NCBI GenBank assembly: GCA_009823395.1
Contig: CM020507.1
Span: 11,398,001-11,462,000 of the forward strand
Length of the DNA: 64,000 bases
Origin: Thamnaconus septentrionalis
Lineage: Eukaryota > Chordata > Actinopteri > Tetraodontiformes > Monacanthidae
Direction: 5' to 3'
Every line of letters starts with the position of its first letter. Positions within the stretch are counted from its first letter, which is position 1. Positions 23,701 to 34,990 of this stretch are shown piece after piece. The notes beneath the pieces were generated by a model, which ran no database searches, was not told where the DNA came from, and was given only the letters and a program-made list of their open reading frames with translations. A program made the position numbers and the translations under genes.

Positions 23701-26700
23701 CTGTCTGCAGAGCAACAAATAAAAATCATCCTCTAAAGGCGGCGTCTTCTGCTTAGTTTGTCTTTGGACGAGTGAAGTTAACGCTCAATCACAGCAAAAA
23801 TGTGTGTTCCACGGCGTGAAATACGCTCCCTTACCACCAGATGCTTCCAGACCTGACGCTTTGGGCTTATAAAAAGTAACCGAAAGTAACTTCCATAAGC
23901 CTTTCACGGCGAAAACACACACAGTGTAACCAGCTAGAAGCCACAGCGCTTTGGTTTTGGCCTGATGGTCGAGTTGCTAGTAACAAGGCAAGTCATTGAA
24001 ATGATCCAGAGAGGAGTCGATGAAAAAGAGAATAAAAATAAGAACAAATGTGTCAATAATGAGAATGATGGTTAACCTTCTGTGCAGACATAAAAGTCAC
24101 AAGTTGGGATTATAAAGGCAAAAAAAAAAAAAAAACATAAAACAGTTGGGTGAGGTTGCACAGTTTGTGCTTCGGGGGCTTTCCGCATGCTACTCAGCAA
24201 GGTCATGTGCACTGGCACTGCAAGTTGGAGGTCACACACACACACGCACGCACACACACAAACACACATGCACACACACACACATAAAAAAACAAGGAAA
24301 GCTGAGGAGTCGCAGAAGGAAAAGCACAAAGATGCACAGCCTCTCTCATATGTGAAAAATGACGAGAGGAAATCCATGTTTTGGTTGAGAGAGGCAGCCT
24401 GCAGCGCTGCAGGTCGGGACGAGCCTTCCTGCTGAGAGAGACCTAGAAAGAGACGGAGCGAGAGATGTGACAAACATCTTGACCACATGACTCTAACCAC
24501 CCGACTTCCTTTACACGTTTCTGTAGATTTTTGTCACGCTCAAACACACACAGAGACACGCACGCACACAAACACACACACACACACACACACAGAAAAG
24601 GGGAAAAAACGAAACAAAAAAAAAAGCTCCTCCAACAGTGAATTTTTTTTTTTTTTTTTTTAGATTTGTGCATGAAGTGGTTGGCCACCCTGCGCGACAC
24701 AATAGTCTTTTTGTTTTCTTTCAAAAGCATCGTGTAATAGCGTATCCTCTGTCGCTGCAACATCTTTCTATTGAAGTCCCTTCACTACAATGTGAACACA
24801 CCTCTAGTAGCAACTCCGTACGGGATCCCACGGTGTTGGTTTGCCGCATTTTGTTTTTTAACAACGACGTGCTGAATAGATCGAACAGATGGACAGACGT
24901 GCGAATATCATCTCCGCAGGGAGGCACCTGAATCCGACTCCTCAGTCGGCCTAAAACTGCACTGGATACGTTTAACGAAGCGCTGGATTTCTTAGAATTC
25001 TTAAATTAGGATGCCCCTTTTTGATCTTGCAGATAAATACCCTCATCTCACCCATAACCACAAAGAAGAGCAAACAGACGCGCACGCAGCCTCTGAGGCA
25101 CCACTCATGACAGTCTCGCTCAGAGGAAGGAAAGTTTGAGGTGTTGTCTTCTCGCGAGTCACCACTTCACCACTTTACTTCTCAACACGCCGCCATATCA
25201 GAATGTTTGACGGGGAGCCGATAAGAGTTTTGAATCGTGCGACAACATTACGTTTGACTTCTTTCACAATTTGTATGAATAAAAGAAAAAACCTTTTGCA
25301 AGGATGAACGCCTACAACAAGCTTGCAATACTGAATAAAGAGAAATCAGAGGCTTCATTAGAATGCAATGCACAGTGTTCAAATGCACGACTAGCATCTG
25401 GCTTAGCAAGTTTGAGTTCACTTTAGTAAGTTATTTTTTATTTTCAATATTGTACATGCATTACACATTATCATAATGCATGTAAAATGTATAATGTATA
25501 ATGCATGTATAATGTATAATGTATAATGCATGTATAATGTATGTGTAATGCAATACAATAAGTATAAGTGTTTCATAATTTTCCCTATTTAAATAAAAAA
25601 AAAGAAGCTTGACAGACTTTGAAATTCATCCCATCCAAATTTCAAAGTTTCAGGAAAGACTTTTCAGCTCATCCAACCAAATGTGTTCATCAGATATCAG
25701 ACACAGAGCATGGAGCCACATCCACATTCCATTCTGGAGTATGTGATGGACCGGGACAGTCAGCATGAACGATCGGAAAGCAGTGCAACTTAGCAGTGGG
25801 CTAAATCACTCTGGTCGTCTTCTTAGAGGTATTTCACTCTCTAAGCTATGAAAGAGCTGAACACGAACTTGGTATGTGTGCAAGGCCAGCGCCAAGAGGG
25901 CTGGACATGGCGTCGCATCGGACGGACAGCACAGTCGACTCCATCAGGCATTTAAAAAGTTCCATGTGCAAGACCACCGTGAGTTCCTGCCAGCAGCCAG
26001 AAAGTCATCATGCAACAGCAACAACAAAGCGAGGAGGCAAAAAGTTTGGAAAGGTTGTGTCTCTAATGAGCCGTGACCTGGTTTTCAGTCTTAAACAATA
26101 AGGGGCACATCTGACAAGACATTTTTCCACATACTGGACAAAACAAAAAAACAACACATTAGCCATGTCAATAATTTCACTTAATTTCACTCTGGGGAAA
26201 ATATGCACCCCTGGGTTGAGTGACAGGCAGAACTCTTGGAGTTTAACTTGAGTTTGACTTTTACAGTTTGACAGTTAAATAGTTGACAGTGACCATTTTG
26301 GATGATTATAACCTCCATATTGGGGGTTTATTATCAATTAAAACAGCAACAAAAACAACCCTCACTCATTCCTTTTGCCAGTTTCTATTTAACTTGACAA
26401 GCAACATTGAAAAATGGGCGGTTTAAAATTGCGAAGCAAAACTTCAGTGACAAAAAACCCCAAATAGTTTGATATTTTCTTCTAAAGAAAACAGAACAAG
26501 TCCCGTCTGTCATATCAATTCATCAATCGGTTAAGAGTCATCTGAAGAGGAAGCCTTTCTAGGTTTCATAAGGCCTCTCTGTGGAAAGAGTTAAAGGATT
26601 ATTTTGTGGGCAACATATGACGCACGGTGATGCAAAATGAAACTGCAGTGGAAGATAATGCGCACCTGAAGTTATTTACTCAGCACTGTTGTACTTCTGA

Positions 26701-29700
26701 AAGTGCAACATAATGTCACTTTTAGTCATTTCTACGATGCGCACACGGAGCAACTTCATCCGACGCTGCGTTAGTTATCATAATAATCATGTCAACATTG
26801 AAGCATAAAGACACACTCAGCGTGACCTCAGCACTGATACACTGGTTGTGCTTTGACTCATTGCAACGGCTAAAAATTCATCCTAATTAACAGTCCGAGG
26901 TAAGCGACAGTACGTGTTGTTCCCCCCGCCCCCCCAGGACGTGTTCTGAAATCTACCCCTGCAGGCAAGTGACTAGTCAAGTGATGTGAGCACAGCAATG
27001 TGTGTGTCACTGTGGAGCATTGTATAAAATAAAATCACTCAAGAGGTAGCTCCTGAAACGACCCGTGTGGCTCATACTCTCAAGATCTACCTCTGAGAAT
27101 AAAATCTGTCAGCCATCATAGACATTCAGAGACACTTCTGCTTGTCATTATGGCCAGACAGGACAAGGGAAAAGAAAAGAAAGAAAGAAAAAAAAAAAGT
27201 GATGTGAGCACAGCAATGTGTGTGTCACTGTGGAGCATTGTGTGAGAGGGGGAAAAAAAGAATTTAGCCAAATAATAAAAAATCTTTTCGTCTACGAATG
27301 ACTTCCATTTGTGATTAACGGGCTGAAGAGCTGGAGGATGGTTTTTAAAAGTGACATTTTATTGAATGATCCACATGCTGGATCTTCTCTCTCTCTCTCA
27401 TCTGACACTGGGGTTGCGTTTTCGAAGAGTCACATTCTGCTCGAGTGACTTGAGTCACATATCCAAGACCTAGAAGTCTGACAAATATGTCGCCGCTGAA
27501 TGCTTGTGACGCGTACTGGGGAGGGCACGACGCAAAGAATATCCACGTTAGCGCAGCGTCTCTCCCGCGCAGCTTCGTTCCACTTTGGTTTTGACTGACC
27601 GGGGCTCTCGTGTCCAAAGCCTCGACTGTGGCGAGCAACCAGGGGCCGAATTAACGCTGCATGTTGCCAAGTGTGAGAGGCTTAAGTTTAATTAGAAACA
27701 TTAGAACAGATGGACACCAGTCTGCATTTTAAAAAGAAGAAGACAAAAAGTTTTTACGCTGACCTTGCGAGTTTGTTCCTCGCGGACGGAAGCACGTTCA
27801 TATTGTATTTAGGACGTACATTTTAGGTGATTTCTAGGCGGTAACTGAGATCGTTTGACTCAAATAAAAAGCAAAAGATTAAAAAAAAAAAAAAAAAGAG
27901 GCGCGGAAGGACAAAGAAGAACATCGCGATGCGAGGTAACGCTAATAAATGTATGTCTAAGAAAGCACAATTGGAAAGAAAAAGGATCCCAAAAACGAAC
28001 TCCGTCAGCATTAATACACGTAGAGCAGAAACACATACACACATGCAAGAAATGGAACCATGTGGAAAAGATTAACCCGAAGAGCTGGAACAAACACAAG
28101 AAAAAGCACAACACACACACACAGAAACACACACACGCACACGCACACGCACACGCACGCGCACGCAGATGAGAAGTGAGCAATTTCAAATTAGGTCTGA
28201 GGAAACATGTAGCATCAGACGGCTCCGTCTGTGGGAACTGGCTCTGGAAAACAGAAACACCAGGATTTTCCTGGCAGGATGTGATTCTCATCGGTAGTCT
28301 TGAGTACAAGACATCAGATGAAAGGAAAAGCGGGACTCGGCACACTAGAGACGACTGCCTCAGCTGTGAGTCAGGAAAAATGAAAAGGGGGGTCAGGTGA
28401 CGCGATGGCTCCGGAAGTGAGAAACATACCGTAATCAATCTCACACATTCATCAAGTGGGTCAAGCCTTTTTGTTGTTGTTGTTTCTGGTCTGTGCAATT
28501 AATTATCAACACGAACATGAGACGCAAACAGGACGTCTGATTGGTTCGGGGGGGCCCTCGGTGTCAGTTTGTCCTCACAGTCAGATTATTGAACCTGAGG
28601 GCAAAACTCGAGGCTCCAGTCTGAGACTGAAAACCAAGAGCACTGGTGAGTTTCAGCTGACAGGACAAGATTCACTTCTGCAAGGAAGCAAATGTTGCAC
28701 TGCATCCTCTGGCTTTTTTTCTCTCTTTCCACCTTCAAAATATTACAAAAAGAAAACATGCGCTCGGAACTAAGAAGGCGTCAGAATTTACGCAACGTTA
28801 TGCTCCAATTTTTCAGCGAGCCGGAGCTGAATGTTGACCTCTCGACTAGACTTACAGACAAAACCAGGTGCATCAGCGTTTGGGCTGATGCTGAGGCGTG
28901 GCGCCTCAGCGTTTTCTGAAGCCTTCTCACGCATAGGAATTATCAGCCATCACGCAGCTTCCGCTCTTGTTCAGCGTTGCTGTGCTGTTTCCCACAAGCT
29001 ACATCTCTTTACACACAAGTTGCAGGGAACTTTAATCCAAAAAAAAACAAAAACAAAAAAACAACGCTGCCAGTGCCCAGACTATTTTAAGAGCGTGCAC
29101 CCTGGCAGACCTTTGCATGCACACGGCAAGTGTGAAAAGTCAGTTAACTTCCGAAGAAACTGTACAGATCGAACGATGACGTGAACTTGCGTTACTTTTT
29201 TTTTCTCTCTCTCTCTTTTTTTGAGGGTGTGGATTCATGTGCATTTAGTCCACAGCTCTCCTTCCTTTTAAGGCCATTCCCAGGCTGTTAAATCTCTTCT
29301 CTGCCAAGATCAAACACACACTCGCACATACACACATGCACACAAGTGCACAAGTCAGAGGGGAGAGAGAGCGCGCAGGGTTGCAGTGGGCCAGCATCGA
29401 AATGAGCAAGTCTTTTACTGAGTTACCTTACACATATGGTTAAAGCTGCAGCTGGCTGAGGGGTTTAGGAGTGTCAAATGTATAAAAAAAATCCCGACAA
29501 ACACTCTCACTTGTGCAAATGCATGCAACGTCTCTTTTTTTTTTCTTCTCCCACCCGGCTGAACTCGAGCACGCCAAAATACACACTTGCACGGCCGTGA
29601 AAAGACCGGTGGCCTTTCAGATGGCTGCCAATGGATAGCAGTAAACCACTCTGATTGCTGGTTTGCAGATCTTTGGGGCCTGGGCGTGCACACCCTCGCA

Positions 29701-30765
29701 GCCAGAAAATATCCCCGACCTTTGTGCCACGAGGTCTCGTTGCAGGGCGGCGAAAACATCGGCGGCACCCCGCTGCGCTGTGACGCGCTGCCGCCACCAG
29801 AAAAAAAAAGCAAAAAAAATGGCGTTGGCAGGGCACTGACCTTCTATTTCCTCGCGAAAAAAAAAAAAAAAAAAAAAGCTCATTACACAAATATTTTCAA
29901 CGCCAGTTGATGTATTTATCGCGAGGCACTGAGCAGACGAGCTGCGACTGGCTAAACCAAACCCCAAACAAACAGGAAGCAGCGTAGGAGGCAGATCGAG
30001 TCACCAAAGAGACGACAAGAATGTTGCAGATACACAAAAATGGTTCGCTGGGCAAATGCTGAGCCGCGTGCATTCATGAACAAGTGATGCAAAAGAAAAA
30101 AAACATTTTTCTCCTTTCTTCTTTTCAGCAGACCGGACGAGGAAGTCCACTTGTTCCAGCACTGTGGAACTGGGACAAGGGTCAAACCATCTCTGGGCTT
30201 TTTTGTCTTTAAGGTTTATCAGCGTGAGACAAATAATGAGGGTTTTTTAACAGCTGCACACTGAAAAAAAAAAACAGACACGACTTTCTGATCAGCGATG
30301 GCAAGTGTGTCTGAGCCGGAGCCGCGCTCGGCAGCGCGACATGTGTCACAGCTGCAAAAAACAAAAGAAAAAAAAACACATAAAAACAAAATGATAGAAC
30401 AGTCGCAGTCGTAGCAATGAAATTGTTAATAGTTCATTTGCGTCGTGATGAGATCAAAGCCGTGCAAACAGAGTCTTCCCCTACTGGCTGACAACTTTTT
30501 TTTTTTTTTTTGCACAAGGGCGACACTGAGATCTCGCTCTTGTTCTTTTTCTCCGGCGAACTAAACCCGAGGCCAAGCGGAGCTTTGGTCTCGTTTTTGT
30601 CATGTGGCATTTTGTGCACTGAGAGCAGCCGCTCCGATGCAGCAAAACATGTTTTATGAGAGCAAAAACGAACATGAGACACACAACAAAGAGAAAAGTT
30701 GAAACGGGAGTGGGGGACGCGTGGGGGGGAGAACCCCTCGGAGGCTCAGCTCGAAGCAGGAAATG

Positions 30766-30801
<36 letters not shown>

Positions 30802-32827
30802 GTGTGTGTGGGTGCGCGTGCCTGTGTGAGTTAATTTATAGATTATGTTTACAATTGTGGCACAGACTGACAAACTGAATTTAATTAACCCCTTAAAGAC
30901 CTCGCCGGGTTTCCACCTTATTAATGAGCACAAACATTTCCTGGCTCCTGGCGAGGGAGGAACCCGCCAGCTGCGAGGCGTTTCAGTGCTCCGTCGAGTT
31001 CCGAGAAGAAGTGCAACAAACAATTTAGGAGAACTGAAGAACTGTCGAACGTGCATGTGGCTGTACGGTCCGCTGCGTTGCTACTGTAATTATGTGAAAC
31101 CGTTAATTTGAGCGGCTGAACAAATGCCACTCGTCGCCCAGGAAGGCGAGACACAGAGGAGCAAAGCGTGAGACTGCATCGCTGTATTTTACGCTGGAAT
31201 TCCACAGATTGAGCCTCGCGTGCAAAGAACTACGAGATCCTTCCCCATTGTTCCCAACTGGCATTTTCCTTCACATGAATGATGTTGAGCTGCTTTATTA
31301 GTTTGTCCTTCTCAGAATTTCATGAGACAAATTAAGGTTGACTGCTGCGTCCTGCACGTGTACCATCCAACCAAGCTGTTTGTCACTGCAAAGTTTTTCT
31401 GTTGAGATGCGACTATGTAGAAGCGCCCTGCTGTAGCTGGTGAGGATCCTGATAAAGAACTGAACATGTAACCTCACTAACCTTCAAAATATTTGCACGG
31501 TTGCAGCACAATTAAGTTTACGCCCTGATGGAATCCAACTCATTAGCAACCATTCATGAAGAGTTAATAGCCTTATATGTGTAAATGCTTATGCACAAAT
31601 GAAAGTGTGTGTCGTTCCTACCTTTGGAGGATCATAGAGCTCCAGCTGGTACCTCTCGCCTCCTTCCTCCTGAGCGTCCCGGATCCTCCTGACCAGCAGG
31701 CGGCAGCGTTGCCAGCATGGCAGAGCGTCTGAGATAGTGTCATCCACCAGCAAGTACCTAAGGTGACCCTCCTTACAGCAGCCGGCCTCGTCCCTCCTCC
31801 TGTGCCGGATGCTTCCCACGCGGAACAAGCGGAACCGGTCCAGGAGGTGGGAGGCCAAGCCGGCCATGGAAATGTGTGAAGGGGCCGGGGGCGTGGCCTG
31901 AGAGTTCTGACAGGGTTGGGGGTGGGGGGTCGAGGAGGGGGACAGGGTCTCCTCGCGGGTGCCGCTCGTTCTGCCGGCGCTGCTTTGGGCACCGCCGCTG
32001 TTGCTGCTGCTGCTGCCCCTGCTGTTGCTGCTGCTGTTTGTGGGGTTGGGGTGCGTGGCGGACAGGTCCTGAGATAGAGGGGGGCCGGGCAAGGGCCGCT
32101 TCTTCAGCAGCCGTCTTACAGTCTGCCGAATCTGACTGACGGAGAAGTGCGTGACGACGTCGCTGCTCCCAGAGTTGGAGGACGAGGAGTCCAGCGAGCA
32201 CCTCTCCGACAGGTGGTGGCGCTCGCTGCCGCCGCCGCCGCTGCTGCTGCTGCTGCCGCCGCTGCTGCGCACCTCCTCGCTGCTGCGGCTGCGGAGGAGC
32301 AGCGACCCGCTGCCTAGGCTGCGCGCAGAGCCCCGCAGCACCACCGGGATTCCCGACAGGGAGCTGCCGGCAGAGCATCGCAGTGGCTGCTCCTGCTCAC
32401 GGCTCACTGCCGCTACCACCGCCGCCGCCGCCACCGACTCGACTTTGGGCGCCACTCCGCTGCTCGGCCTGCCTGCCTCGCGGTAGTCCTGGACGCCAGA
32501 GAGGGGAGTGATCCGCAGCCGGCCCATCACGGCCTGCGACGGGTGGGGGGAGGCCGTCTGAGCGGCGGAGGAGGCATCTTTGTCGACCTCGCAGCAGAAG
32601 TGCTGCTGGAAGAGGTCGGTGAACTGCTTGGAGAAGCTCTCCGGCGGGAGGACGTCATGTTGCGCTCGCTCTTGGGCAAAGCTCCGGTAGTGTCCAGCCA
32701 GCTGCCGGGCCGTGGCGATGGCATGCAGCTCGCAGAATTCTCTCCAGCCTCTCGGGGGCGCCGCGACACCCGGGCCTCCTCCTGCTAGCGTGGCGTTGTT
32801 GGTTGGATGTATAGTGTTACCATTCAT
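8884..32827 (-). CDS. sh2b3: SH2B adapter protein 3 (LNK), complete coding sequence in seven exons
   Basis: LNK is a cytoplasmic adaptor that damps cytokine and receptor-tyrosine-kinase signalling, notably through JAK2, by binding phosphotyrosine. Coding exons are 32827-31622, 13392-13291, 12763-12675, 11170-11079, 10943-10729, 10626-10449 and 9251-8884; phases agree throughout and give 749 residues plus TAA. Domains: N-terminal dimerisation region ([18 protein letters not shown], about 26-85), low-complexity Ser/Gly/Pro region (about 90-320), PH domain (about 350-463, exons 1-3), SH2 domain (about 520-619, with FLVRQSET and binding Arg548), and a tail with RDSDYE (Tyr732) and RAIDNQY (Tyr746). 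The tail and the PLECGA segment identify SH2B3 rather than SH2B1 or SH2B2. It is longer than human LNK (575 residues), largely from the low-complexity region and a 12-His insertion. The start lies 30 bases after a strong acceptor. Confidence 0.95.
9061..9096 (-). repeat. sh2b3: in-frame GTG/CAC repeat encoding 12 histidines
   Basis: Eleven CAC codons and one CAT codon on the minus strand, inside the terminal sh2b3 exon. I recall no such run in mammalian LNK. Confidence 0.93.
9528..9786 (+). mobile_element. hAT-like non-autonomous element, copy 1 (left end missing)
   Basis: It matches copies at 19303-19592 and 53665-54050: ATTAATAGTAAGTAAGTCAT, CACTCCATCCATCTGCTCCT and a terminal CTTTGCTTACCCCTG that corresponds to a hAT-type end (CAGGGGTGGGCAAA in reverse). 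The GGCCCG-rich left end present in the other copies is absent. Confidence 0.75.
9785..10437. repeat. sh2b3: GACTAGA/GACTAGG-type satellite in sh2b3 intron
   Basis: About 650 bases built of 7-base words (GACTAGA, GACTAGG, GGCTAGA, GGCTATA), with higher-order blocks of roughly 35-70 bases. A 60-base block around 10075-10150 is repeated almost exactly. Confidence 0.93.
10449..10626 (-). CDS. sh2b3: sh2b3 SH2-domain exon 2
   Basis: The acceptor is CCCCGCAG and the donor GTGAGA. It encodes [29 protein letters not shown] and FPIPLECGA, the second half of the SH2 domain, and leaves in phase 1. Confidence 0.95.
10729..10943 (-). CDS. sh2b3: sh2b3 SH2-domain exon 1
   Basis: The acceptor is CCCTCCAG and the donor GTGGGT. 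It encodes [35 protein letters not shown] and NYQGRAK. The FLVR arginine that binds phosphotyrosine is intact. Confidence 0.95.
11079..11170 (-). CDS. sh2b3: sh2b3 PH-SH2 linker exon
   Basis: A 92-base exon with acceptor ATCTCCCAG and donor GTGAGT. It encodes [20 protein letters not shown] and [10 protein letters not shown], a poorly conserved linker. It is accepted because both splice sites are good and it is the only way to connect its neighbours in phase (2 in, 1 out). Confidence 0.85.
11171..12674 (-). other. sh2b3: sh2b3 intron
   Basis: No exon seen. It contains a poly(T)/poly(G) stretch at about 12004-12052 and a CA-type microsatellite at about 12170-12233, then a TG run near 12500-12523. 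Confidence 0.75.
12675..12763 (-). CDS. sh2b3: sh2b3 PH-domain C-terminal exon
   Basis: The acceptor is CTTTGCAG and the donor GTGAGA. It encodes [19 protein letters not shown] and [10 protein letters not shown], the last PH strand and the C-terminal helix with its conserved Trp. It is too short and oddly phased to be found by ORF length. Confidence 0.92.
12764..13290 (-). other. sh2b3: sh2b3 intron, 527 bp
   Basis: Ordinary intron. I see nothing beyond the splice sites. Confidence 0.8.
13291..13392 (-). CDS. sh2b3: sh2b3 PH-domain exon
   Basis: Thirty-four codons between acceptor TTTTTTAG and donor GTACCG. It encodes [18 protein letters not shown] and RLEMPDN...NTFVLK, the middle of the SH2B PH domain, in phase 0 at both ends. 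Confidence 0.94.
15599..15987 (+). mobile_element. AT-rich palindromic MITE-like element, long copy plus shared flank
   Basis: It begins GGGATGCAAATTATCGATT and the core ends TCGATTGTTAACATCCCTA at about 15911, giving inverted ends built on GGGATG and ATCGATT. Bases 15915-15985 match, in reverse complement, the flank of the copy at 1945-2090. A third core copy is at 43578-43842. Confidence 0.8.
16284..16336. repeat. (CA)n microsatellite
   Basis: About 26 CA units in the large sh2b3 intron. Confidence 0.93.
17056..17101. repeat. (GT)n-(GC)n alternating purine-pyrimidine tract
   Basis: GTGTGT passes into CGCGCGCG without breaking alternation. Confidence 0.9.
17611..17712. repeat. (AT)n-(GT)n compound microsatellite
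   Basis: About 65 bases of nearly pure AT followed by about 35 bases of GT, all alternating purine-pyrimidine. Confidence 0.93.
17730..17985 (+). mobile_element. LINE-like 3' tail (degraded)
   Basis: It ends in CTACTGTGGCATCAATAAAG followed by a short CTT repeat. Ends of this form (an AATAAAG-like motif then a microsatellite tail) are typical of fish LINE copies truncated at the 5' side. No reverse-transcriptase reading frame remains. Confidence 0.5.
19303..19592 (+). mobile_element. hAT-like non-autonomous element, copy 2, with 8-bp flanking duplication
   Basis: The copy starts CAGGCATGGGCAAATTGCGG and runs through GGCCCGTTATGC, AATAGTAAGTAAGTCAT and CCATCCATCTGCTCCTGC. The 8 bases ACCTAGAT flank it exactly on both sides (19295-19302 and 19593-19600). 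An 8-base duplication with a CTAG centre is a hallmark of hAT insertion. The expected right-hand terminal repeat is missing, so the right end has been altered. Confidence 0.8.
20550..20822 (+). mobile_element. LINE-like 3' end with (TGATTC)n tail
   Basis: ACTTGGCCAATAAAGC is followed by about six TGATTC hexamers (20781-20820). This is the usual form of the 3' end of L2/CR1-type LINEs in fishes, although the clade is inferred. Only the untranslated tail is present, so no protein function remains. Confidence 0.6.
25450..25560. repeat. TGTATAATG-type short tandem repeat
   Basis: Words of 9-19 bases (TGCATGTATAATGTATAATG) repeat several times with near-palindromic TGCATG steps. Confidence 0.8.
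26979..27241. repeat. exact 45-bp direct duplication, 218 bp apart
   Basis: AAGTGATGTGAGCACAGCAA and its 25 following bases occur identically at 26979-27023 and 27197-27241. The second copy is preceded by a poly(A)-rich stretch (GAAAGAAAGAAAAAAAAA). Confidence 0.9.
31622..32827 (-). CDS. sh2b3: sh2b3 first coding exon (dimerisation domain to PH start)
   Basis: ATG is at 32825-32827 ([11 protein letters not shown]) and the donor GTAGGA follows AAG at 31622. It encodes 402 residues in phase 0. The dimerisation region is [21 protein letters not shown], as in the SH2B family. The exon also carries Ser, Asn and Gln runs encoded by degenerate CTG/CAG-type repeats, and ends in the PH domain at [10 protein letters not shown]. 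The exon itself begins at 32857, giving 30 bases of 5' UTR. Confidence 0.94.
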
Positions 32828-32857
32828 CGCAGTAAGCAGACCGGCAGAGAATTACAG
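32828..32857 (-). other. sh2b3: sh2b3 5' UTR part of exon 2, with splice acceptor
   Basis: On the minus strand a (CT)n tract and TGTCTTGCAG precede the exon, and 30 bases of UTR lead to the ATG. This shows that an upstream noncoding exon must exist. Confidence 0.8.
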
Positions 32858-32862
32858 CTGCA

Positions 32863-32865
<3 letters not shown>

Positions 32866-32898
<33 letters not shown>
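32866..32898. repeat. (AG)n microsatellite acting as sh2b3 polypyrimidine tract
   Basis: The GA repeat on the plus strand reads (CT)n on the transcribed strand, just upstream of the acceptor at 32858-32859. Confidence 0.9.
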
Positions 32899-32902
<4 letters not shown>

Positions 32903-34954
32903 GCAGATGAGGTGAAGAAAAAGCACAAGAGACATTGGGAGGGATTGGCCTATCAACATCAACAACTATCTACCAAAAGTAGTGGGAAAAAAAGTAAGAA
33001 AAAGGTTGACTGAATCAGGCAAAAAAACAAAACAAAACTACATAATACTAAATATATATAACATAGAAATAAATAAAAAGACAATGATGAAAGAAGAGTC
33101 GACTGAAATTAGTGAAGACATCAGATATTCACTTCAGTGAAATAATAAATCATGCAGAAACTGAATGATGCCCTCAGAGGAAGTATGGTTAGAAAATTTC
33201 TCAATCAACCATACTGCCTGCCTGGCCATCTGCAAGTTCACATGTGACCTTATACAATGTTCCTTCCTCTTTTGTTTCCCTTTCAGACTTCTTGCATTCA
33301 AAAGGGAATCACACTGACGCCGATAAAAACAAAAAGACCACAATATGCTTATTGATTTGTCTCTAACCCTCTCCCACCTAGTAATAGCACAATATGAAAG
33401 ACAATATTTTTTTAAAAAAACAACAATTTAATATCTAAACTCGTGTATTGAATGACTTGTTGAAAAATTGAAATGAGGGCATTTCTGCTAAGTGCATCCA
33501 GGCAGCGCAAGTGTGCCATGTAAAAAAAGGAATTCCTCTCTAAAGTCCAAAGGCAGTGGCACTTGAAAGTAGAAAGCTGGAGCTAAGGCTGGATAAAACT
33601 TCACCATTTCCATTCCATTTTCAACCTTGCAGCGGCACTTTTTGTTCTGCTGTGAGACTGCGGCGTGCAGGAAGAAAGTGTCTGGGGGACGCAGCAGTGC
33701 AGAGACACAACAAGCTTGTCTGACTTTATAAAAGCCTTTCTCGTCAATCAGAAGCTTGACTTCTACCAAACAGAGGATTTCAATTACTTTTAAAAGTATT
33801 GGGGGGAGGGGGAGGGACTATAAAAAGATCACATTTTCATGTCTACAAAGTTTACCACATAGCTTACCACATAAAAATATCATTATTAGTTATGTTGCTG
33901 GAGCGCTCTTGTTTTTTTCTTTGATCCAGATATTCAACAGTCTGCAACGGTGCATGTATTTTTAGCCATCCACCATGGCTGACTGACAACGTCTATGCTA
34001 CTTCGTAAGAAATCAGAAAGCCGTGCAACATGTTTCCCCTTTTCTGTGGAACTATGCGGTTAATTCTTCAGAGACCCAGTGTTCAGCGGCATACATTCTC
34101 TAAAAATGTCCTGGCAAGACTTCCTAACAAAAAAAAAAAAATCTGAAGGCAGGAGTTCCCACAGGTGCATGAGAGAACCCTCGGTCCATGTCAGCCACGG
34201 CGAAAGATGGAATTATGAAAGGTCCGAGGTGGTGACAACATGTGTGATTGTTGCATCATCAGCCGGAGAATTGCAACAACAGACGTTTCTGTGATGAATT
34301 AAAGCCTGAATGACTTCAACAAGTCACCATCTCTGCCCATTTGTGTTCATGCCGGAGCACCGACGCCTTTTGAGTCACATTTGTTTGTTACGCTAATACT
34401 TTTTTAACACAGACAGTGACAGACATTGAGATTCAAACAGAAGAGCTGAGCAGCATGTGACTTTAGCTACAGGACCAGTGCAAGGCACCTGCGGCTCCTT
34501 TCTGGCCCACGTTACATACCGTATTCGCGCAGAGCTGTAGAAGAGGGTCTATTCTAAAGAGATGAAGTGTGAGCATGTGCATGCGTGCGAGTTGGTCGGG
34601 GTGTGTGTGTGCGTGGGTGGTGGGGGGGCTGAGATCTCCGGTCCGCGTCCAAAAGAACGTCCAGACGACCACGAAGTGCGAGGGACGTCGCTGGCGCTCG
34701 CTCGCTCGACACGTGCGTGCGTCAACTACGGAGCAGAAGACTTGGCAAGAGGAAATAGTGCGTCACCAAAGTTCCTGGTTGTGCCCTGTCACAACAACTC
34801 ACGGCTGTCCTGCTCTTCTTCAGAGCATGCTCAGTGCGTGGCCCAAGTTGCCCCTCTAGATGGCCCCCCCCCACGTCGCCCTGTTTCTATCTGCCTGGCC
34901 AGCCCGGCAATGACTCAGCACTGACTGACTACAGAACAAGAACATGCACGCACG

Positions 34955-34990
<36 letters not shown>

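Larger units (their letters stand above)
13393..31621 (-). other. sh2b3: sh2b3 large intron, about 18.2 kb
   Basis: No exon could be supported in either orientation; the longer open frames are repeat-derived or lack any family resemblance. It contains microsatellites (about 13597-13620, 14596-14611, 14832-14861, 16284-16336, 17056-17101, 17611-17712, 24235-24285, 30771-30798), a MITE-like element (15599-15987), a hAT-like element (19303-19592), two LINE-like tails (17730-17985 and 20550-20822) and a 45-bp direct duplication (26979 and 27197). Confidence 0.75.

Noticed and set aside
27860..28498. 212-codon minus-strand open frame
   Set aside because: Low-complexity Cys/Phe-rich translation over a CA/CG microsatellite, with no recognisable domain, splice support or codon bias.
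791..32827. Alternative identity as the paralogous pair atxn2l and sh2b1
   Set aside because: The SH2B tail (RDSDYE, RAIDNQY), the PLECGA segment and the adjacent pheta1 all point to the SH2B3/ATXN2 locus.
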